Assembly (NCBI RefSeq): GCF_042767895.1
Contig: NC_091578.1
Coordinates: 24,513,866-24,528,865, forward strand
DNA from: Penaeus vannamei
Taxonomy: Eukaryota; Arthropoda; Malacostraca; Decapoda; Penaeidae
Reading direction: 5' to 3'
Length of the DNA: 15,000 nt
In this document: positions 1-15,000 of the stretch, piece by piece
How the letters are laid out: each line of letters begins with the position of its first letter
Position numbering within the stretch: the stretch's first letter is position 1
Notes under the pieces: generated by a model
Seen by the model: the letters and a program-made list of their open reading frames with translations, nothing else
The model's database searches: none
Told to the model about the DNA's origin: nothing
Program-made: the position numbers and the translations under genes

Positions 1-1566
<1,566 letters not shown>

Positions 1567-1766
1567 ATGCCACCATCTATGTGGGTGGCTTGGATGACAA
1601 GGTCTCTGAGGGGTTGCTATGGGAACTGTTTGTGCAGGCAGGCCCAGTCGTCAATGTCCACATGCCAAAGGACAGGGTCACACAACAGCACCAAGGGTAT
1701 GGCTTCGTCGAATTCATGGGTGAAGAGGATGCAGATTATGCTATAAAGATTATGAACATGATAAAG
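1567..1766 (+). CDS. SF3B4: SF3B4 exon: most of RRM1
   Basis: The exon follows a strong acceptor (pyrimidine-rich, ending tcctcacag at 1566) and ends at a consensus donor, gtaagt, at 1767. It holds 66 whole codons plus two bases of a split Asp codon. RNP2 TIYVGGL is at 1572-1592 and RNP1 QGYGFVEF at 1692-1715. The aromatic residues expected to stack on RNA are present. Reading continues open into the intron for a few codons, but the homology stops exactly at the donor. Confidence 0.95.
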
Positions 1767-3971
1767 GTAAGTTGCATGGAGAAGTAAAAATAGGGTAGAT
1801 AGATTTTTGCCGTCAGGTGTTTAAAAGCATATGTGTCATTTATTGCTCCTAGGTTAACACATTGTCTTACTGTCAAAATGCAGTTATATGCCACAATGAA
1901 TATATAATTTTGTCAATTTAGTCATATATATTTTCTTCTTCCTCTTCTTCTTTCTAATAAATCATACTCCATTTGTCCTTTGTACTCCATAAATATAAGA
2001 GTACTTTACTGTATATATATAATCTCTCATTCTTCTTCCTATAGCTATTTGGTAAACCTATACGAGTGAATAAGGCTTCAGCACACCAGAAGAACCTAGA
2101 TGTTGGAGCAAACATATTTATTGGTAACCTGGACCCAGAGGTTGATGAAAAGCTACTCTACGATACATTCTCAGCCTTTGGCGTTATTCTACAAACACCA
2201 AAGGTACAGTTGTGTATATGTTCATTCTGTTTTCTCCTCTTCCTTTTTTGTCTTTTTCTCCCTCCTCCTTCTCCGTCTTTTTCTCCCGCTTCTTTTTCCT
2301 TTTCTCTTACTCCTCCCCCGTCTCTTTATTTTCCTCCTCCATCTTCTTTATTTTTACTTTCTCCCTCCTCCCAACATTGTGTATAAAAAACATATGTAGT
2401 TGCACCACTGGGGTCAAATTGCATTTAGAGAGAAAAAAGGTCTTTGCATTGCATTTTGCTGGTAGTCAGTGCATGGTAGGTAAAAGTGGCCAGCGTGTTT
2501 TCAGAATGTTAAGAATGCACTGATATTATCATGGAGGAGAAGAAATTGGAATTTTTATAAAGAAAAACCATTATTTCTCTCATGAATATGATTACTTTTT
2601 ACAGTTTCTTTAAAGAATAATGGTAGTTTTTATATTAAATAAGTGCTTATTTTCATATGAAATTAGTTATTATATCTCATCTAGATACTTGAATATCTGT
2701 AAACTAATATCTGTTTCATGATATTGGTTTAAAATAAAATAAAAAAGGATGAATTTCTATTTCTAGCCCACACATTAGTTAAATAGCAAAATAAAATGAC
2801 CCATCATGACCCACCAGTTGGTTGCATTGCATTAAATGGTGGTTAGGATATATCTTGAAAAGAATACATATGTGTAGCTATTCTAATCATATATTTTGTA
2901 TTTTTACAGATCATGAGGGACCCAGACACAGGCAATTCCAAAGGCTATGCCTTTATTAATTTTGCCTCCTTTGAAGCATCTGATGCTGCCATTGAGGCAA
3001 TGAATGGCCAGTATCTGTGCAACCGGTCCATCAGCATTTCATATGCATTCAAAAAGGATAGCAAGGGCGAGCGTCACGGAACAGCTGCAGAACGTCTTCT
3101 GGCTGCACAGAATCCTCTCTCGCAGGCAGACAAGCCTCACCAGTTGTTTGCTGACGCACCTCCACCACCCACGCAATCAGCACCACCCCCTCCTGCACCC
3201 CCTCCTCCTCCAGCATCTTCAGGGGTGACCTCAACTGCACCACCTGGAATGTCAGTGCCACCTCCGGGTATGCTTGTGCCCCCTCCACCACCTGTGCCTC
3301 CCCCTCCTGGCACATCAGCATCTGTGCCACCCCTACCCAATGCACCTCCCACGACATCCGTACCTCCACCACCAGGGTCTGCCCCACCATTACCCCCTAT
3401 GCCCCCACCCCCCTCAAAGCCTCCCCTTCCAGGACAGCCACCCCTTCCTCCTTCAGGTCCTCCTCCAGTATCAGGTGGAAACACAGGAAATTCTGGTCCA
3501 GTACCTCCCTATGGGTATCCTCCCCGGCCTGGCATGCCACCTCCACCTTGGCAGGGAGGACCTGGGATGCCTCCTCCCCCAGGAATGCCTCCGCCAAGAC
3601 ATGGTCCACCAGGCATGCCTCCTCCTCCAGGTATGCGTCCGCCTCCTCCTGGATGGAGACCACCTCCTCCTGGAGGTCCTCCTGGACGTCCACCCTTTGG
3701 AAGGCCACCCTATCCACCTCGAGGCCCTCATGGACCCCCACCCATGCCAGGAATGGGGCCCCCCATGCGTGGTGGGCCTCCTCTTCCTCCAGGACCACCT
3801 CCAACAGGTGGCCCAATGCCTCCTGGTCCTCCTCCACGACCTGGCATGCGACCCCCTCCACCTGGAGTGCCTGTGTCGAATGGGCCAAGTGGTCCTCCAC
3901 CCCCAGGGATGGGACCACCACCTCCACCACGACCACCCCTGCCCCCGCCACCTCCAGGGGGTGAGAAGTGA
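1567..3971 (+). CDS. SF3B4: Splicing factor 3B subunit 4 (SF3B4/SAP49), three exons, first coding exon not found
   Basis: The encoded protein is a subunit of the SF3b part of the U2 snRNP. By family knowledge it contacts pre-mRNA near the branch site and binds SF3B2. Three exons join in phase: 1567-1766, 2045-2203 and 2910-3971, giving about 472 residues. They carry two RRMs with clear RNP2/RNP1 pairs (TIYVGGL and QGYGFVEF; NIFIGNL and KGYAFINF), then the family-typical stretch with SKGERHG, AAERLLAAQNPLSQAD and HQLFADAPPPP, then a proline-rich tail. Matches to human SF3B4 as I remember it are near-identical through both RRMs. The human protein is about 424 residues, so this tail is longer. 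Exon 1567 opens with the last two bases of an Asp codon, so a short upstream exon ending in a single G must exist. I could not identify it in 1-1566. The gene converges on the minus-strand coiled-coil gene. Identity is near certain; only the 5' end is open. Confidence 0.95.
2045..2203 (+). CDS. SF3B4: SF3B4 exon: end of RRM1, linker and start of RRM2
   Basis: The exon has 53 codons in phase 0 at both ends. The acceptor is cttcctatag ending at 2044, and the donor is gtacag at 2204. It encodes the last strand of RRM1 (LFGKPIRVNKA), the linker, and the start of RRM2 with RNP2 NIFIGNL at 2111-2131. The donor departs from gtaagt and is followed at once by a long CT tract, so it may be weaker than its neighbours. 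Confidence 0.95.
2218..2375. repeat. CT-rich tract in SF3B4 intron
   Basis: The + strand is almost all pyrimidine for about 155 bases, starting about 15 bases after the donor at 2204. It has no single repeat unit: it mixes TTTTCTCC and CCTCCT blocks. It forms part of the 706-base intron 2204-2909. The rest of that intron is AT-rich, with nothing recognisable. Confidence 0.85.
2910..3971 (+). CDS. SF3B4: SF3B4 terminal exon: end of RRM2 and proline-rich tail
   Basis: The acceptor ends tatttttacag at 2909; 353 codons run to TGA at 3969-3971. RRM2 RNP1 KGYAFINF lies at 2940-2963. From about 3157 on, roughly 270 residues are dominated by Pro, Gly and Met in PPPGM, PPPPG and PPLP runs. This low-complexity tail is typical of SF3B4 and is likely disordered, serving as a ligand for proline-binding domains. 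The sense strand is extremely C-rich here, which produces long Gly-rich and Val/Glu-rich open frames on the opposite strand; those are shadows. The motif PPPGMRPPPPGW at 3621-3656 resembles the tails of SmB proteins. Confidence 0.95.
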   Translation: MMRDPDTGNSKGYAFINFASFEASDAAIEAMNGQYLCNRSISISYAFKKDSKGERHGTAAERLLAAQNPLSQADKPHQLFADAPPPPTQSAPPPPAPPPPPASSGVTSTAPPGMSVPPPGMLVPPPPPVPPPPGTSASVPPLPNAPPTTSVPPPPGSAPPLPPMPPPPSKPPLPGQPPLPPSGPPPVSGGNTGNSGPVPPYGYPPRPGMPPPPWQGGPGMPPPPGMPPPRHGPPGMPPPPGMRPPPPGWRPPPPGGPPGRPPFGRPPYPPRGPHGPPPMPGMGPPMRGGPPLPPGPPPTGGPMPPGPPPRPGMRPPPPGVPVSNGPSGPPPPGMGPPPPPRPPLPPPPPGGEK

Positions 3972-4118
3972 TCAAGATTGCTGTGCAGCATAGCTCATAT
4001 CACCAGACTTTACCTATTCTTTGCCATCAGGATAAATATGAAATGTATTTAGATTAAGAGCTTATCAATTTTTCTTTTCTATTTCAATGTTTTTTTTTGT
4101 GTAGAAAATTAAAATGAC

Positions 4119-4124
4119 AATAAA
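4119..4124 (+). promoter_or_regulatory. Poly(A) signal of SF3B4
   Basis: AATAAA lies 148 bases after the SF3B4 stop, with a weaker ATTAAA at 4108-4113 just before it. A T-rich run follows at 4128-4135, as expected of a downstream element. Cleavage probably falls near 4135-4160. Confidence 0.75.
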
Positions 4125-5015
4125 ATGTTTTTTTTCTTCCACCTCAAGATATTATGGTTTATATTTTATTGTGAATTCTTTTGGCTAACGATATGTTCCT
4201 CTTCCTTACCCCCCTCCCCACTCTCTCTCTTTCTCCTTTCCCCTTCCCTCTTTCTTTTTCTCCTAAACCTTGATAGCCAACTGTAGTAGGGGACAGAATC
4301 AAATATATATTTAGGAAGTAAAAGGATAAAAATCAAATGAATATTTGACAAGGAATTTTTATTAGGGAATGTTTTAGCTGGATGACATTACAGGAAGTTA
4401 GAAAATAATTTGAACCTGAACTATACAGAATAAAGGAAGTAATTAAATTCTTCCCAGACAAAATTATATGTTACATTTACCTTTAAAGCCATTTTTTAAT
4501 GTAGCACAATATTAAAATAAAAATAAGTGAATACTAGCATAATGTTCTTAGTACCATACACTAGCAACCAAAACAAATCAACTTTACACATTTTTAGATA
4601 TGCCTCAAATAAACTACATAATTAAGAAACTAAACTTGTCTTGGTTAACCAGAAAGAAAACTTCAAAATTAACATTAATTTTATTGCTTGATTTTTTGTT
4701 AGAAGTGTTCATATGAGTATACTCTATATTACTTAGCTTAAATGCATGTAAAACTTAATACTACTTACTAATTAAAGAAATAAAATACCGGACGGTTTCG
4801 TGATACAGCATACAGATTTTTCACTCACATTTTTTCATGTTCTGCAACAGATTTCCTGTGAATCTTCCACAGAACTCGTTGACGTAATGCATGGGAGCTT
4901 GATAAATGATAACAGTTGACGGCAATCTTATTACTTTAAAGAAACATCTCAATGGGTTCATTTGTAAGTGAACTGTCCAGTGGTTTGGCAGATGGCTTAC
5001 ATGAAAAAGTATCCT
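4125..5015. other. Intergenic region between convergent genes
   Basis: The region holds a CT-rich block at 4188-4265 and otherwise AT-rich sequence with no credible frame. It must contain the 3' UTR and end of the minus-strand coiled-coil gene. The first minus-strand AATAAA reads at 4685-4680, 331 bases past that gene's stop. Further copies read at 4363-4358 and 4170-4165, so the 3' ends of the two genes could overlap or nearly meet. Confidence 0.6.
4680..4685 (-). promoter_or_regulatory. Candidate poly(A) signal of the coiled-coil gene
   Basis: TTTATT on the + strand reads AATAAA on the gene's strand. It is the first such hexamer after the stop at 5016. More distal copies at 4358-4363 and 4165-4170 are alternatives, because the background is AT-rich. 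Confidence 0.45.
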
Positions 5016-13677
<8,662 letters not shown>

Positions 13678-13990
13678 ATCTACTTCAGTTACTGTTATTT
13701 ACTCCCAAAATGAAGCCGGGCTGAACGTTATAGAAACCAAACGAAATTTTGGCAATATTTTTGGGTGGTTTATCATCGAGGAAAATTTAATAATTTGAAA
13801 TGACGTTCGAGAACATTATTGCTATAATGAGTATAATTATTATTGTTATGATCATTATCGTTTTGTTCTTATATTTTTTCCATTTCTATAATTTATTGCA
13901 AATGTGATAAATTATTCTCATCCATACACATTTTTTTCTAAGAATTTAATCCGTGTAATTTCTTCGCTGTTCCATATGAAAGCAAAATTC
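13678..13990. other. Region upstream of the coiled-coil gene start
   Basis: If exon 1 is the first exon, the promoter and 5' UTR lie here on the minus strand. The sequence is AT-rich. I see no convincing TATA box at a sensible distance and only weak initiator-like matches (ttcag near 13718). No regulatory site can be supported. Confidence 0.3.
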
Positions 13991-13993
13991 CGT

Positions 13994-14069
13994 TTGTCTG
14001 TCTGTCTGCTTATATGTATGTCCATCTGTCTGTCTTTCTGTCTGTTTGGCTGTCTGTTTACCTGTCTGT
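13994..14069. repeat. (GTCT)n imperfect tetranucleotide microsatellite
   Basis: GTCT/CTGT units run for about 75 bases with scattered substitutions (TATGTATG, TTTGGCTG). The interruptions suggest an older array than the ATT and TA runs elsewhere. Confidence 0.9.
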
Positions 14070-14106
14070 CAAAAAAATAAAAATAAAATAGTAACTATCA
14101 GTCATT

Positions 14107-14485
14107 ATTGTAATTATTATTATTATTATCAAGGCTACAATTATCAATATTATTAGCTGTATCATTATTATTATCGTTATCATCTTCACCATCATCATTA
14201 TCATTACTACTATTGTTATTAATATCATGATTATTTTTATTAGTCTATTATCATTATCATCATTACCATCATCATTCATCAGCATTCATAATTATCATCA
14301 ATCATCTTCAGTCATCATCATCATTACTATCATCATTCATCAGCATTAATCATCATCAATCATCATTATCAGTCATCATAATCATCATCATCATTATCAT
14401 CATGTCATCATTATATCATCATCATCATCATCAGTTATCACTGTCATCATCATCATCAGTCATCATCATCAGTCATCATCATCGA
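14107..14485. repeat. Degenerate (ATT)/(ATC) trinucleotide array
   Basis: Nearly 380 bases are built from ATT, ATC and CATCAT units, with recurring higher-order blocks such as AATCATCATCA and CAGTCATCATCATC. The Ile/Met/Asp-rich minus-strand frame across it (14285-14058) is an artefact. The second half is almost pure TCA/ATC. Confidence 0.92.
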
Positions 14486-15000
14486 TTTATTGTTACTGAG
14501 TTGTTCTTGCAATTGTTATGCTGCCGCCTACATTTATAAAGAAGACTTCTAAAAGTGTATTTCGCAGTTAAAATAAAATGTCTCACTTTGTCTTTGTTAT
14601 TTTTCTTAAAAATAAATGATATTTTAATTAATTTGCACATAATAGTGTGTTTGGAACCGGTCTAGAGTTATTTGTTTATATTTACTGTGTCGTTTTCCAT
14701 TAATTTTCGTTCACGATGTTGCTAGTATAGTTCTCAGTTTTTCGCTTCTTTGAAATCATATTCGTTTTATTTCGATACTAGAATGAGAATAATTTGATGT
14801 TTAAATGTGAATGGAATAATTAGTGAAATGCAAAGGAAATAGGAAAATCCATAGGAAAAAAAATCATATAGTTTCGTTAAGTCGAAAAGATGAGGCAAAA
14901 TTTCTTAAAGAAAAAAAAAATCATGAAATCAATACGAGTAAATTGATGAGCAAATAACGATTGATATTGTATTTTATGATATATTTATTTAACGCTATGA
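14486..15000. other. AT-rich sequence, nothing recognised
   Basis: I see no open frame, splice pair or repeat that I can support. An AATAAA near 14573 is isolated. Confidence 0.4.

Noticed and set aside
3049..3991. Gly-rich and Val/Glu-rich antisense frames over the SF3B4 tail
   Set aside because: They are shadows of CCN-rich proline codons on the opposite strand.
14058..14285. Met/Ile/Asp-rich minus-strand frame
   Set aside because: It is a trinucleotide repeat artefact.
14107..14485. Possible CRISPR-like array of TCATCATC units
   Set aside because: Units are trinucleotides with no constant repeat and spacer length, in a eukaryotic intron-rich context.

Overview
The window looks like nuclear DNA of an intron-rich invertebrate. 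A decapod crustacean such as a penaeid shrimp is my best guess. The grounds are the AT-rich background, the very dense di-, tri- and tetranucleotide microsatellites, several long CT tracts, decayed transposons inside introns, and a palindromic repeat that I associate with decapod genomes from memory (not checked). There are no operons, CRISPR arrays or recognisable structural RNA genes.

Two protein genes account for all the coding sequence I can support, and they converge tail to tail. On the + strand, positions 1567-3971 hold three exons of the orthologue of SF3B4 (SAP49), a U2 snRNP / SF3b splicing factor. It has two RRM domains and a long proline-rich tail. The first coding exon, expected to carry about a dozen residues, was not found in the 1566 bases upstream. 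The gene's AATAAA lies at 4119.

On the - strand, five exons between 13677 and 5016 (13555-13677, 10711-10782, 8434-8690, 5627-5870, 5016-5468) join in phase. They encode a predicted 382-residue protein: a long charged coiled coil followed by an acidic tail. The tail holds four 12-residue repeats and several patches that resemble SUMO-interacting motifs. I do not recognise the family. This is the most interesting gene in the window.

The introns of the second gene are full of mobile-element debris. They contain a frameshifted ORF1 (gag-like, zinc-knuckle) of a non-LTR retrotransposon (about 6780-7698), a near-palindromic element with a 14-bp direct repeat at each end (7814-8051), and a segment with an LTR-like TATA/poly(A) pair (about 8052-8219). 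They also contain a Mutator-like (MULE) deletion derivative with long inverted repeats and the broken start of a transposase (about 11757-12855). GC-rich repeats and long microsatellites fill much of the rest.

The sequence does not show the two genes working together. SF3B4 acts in pre-mRNA splicing. The coiled-coil protein, if its SUMO-binding patches are real, would be expected on chromatin or in nuclear assemblies.
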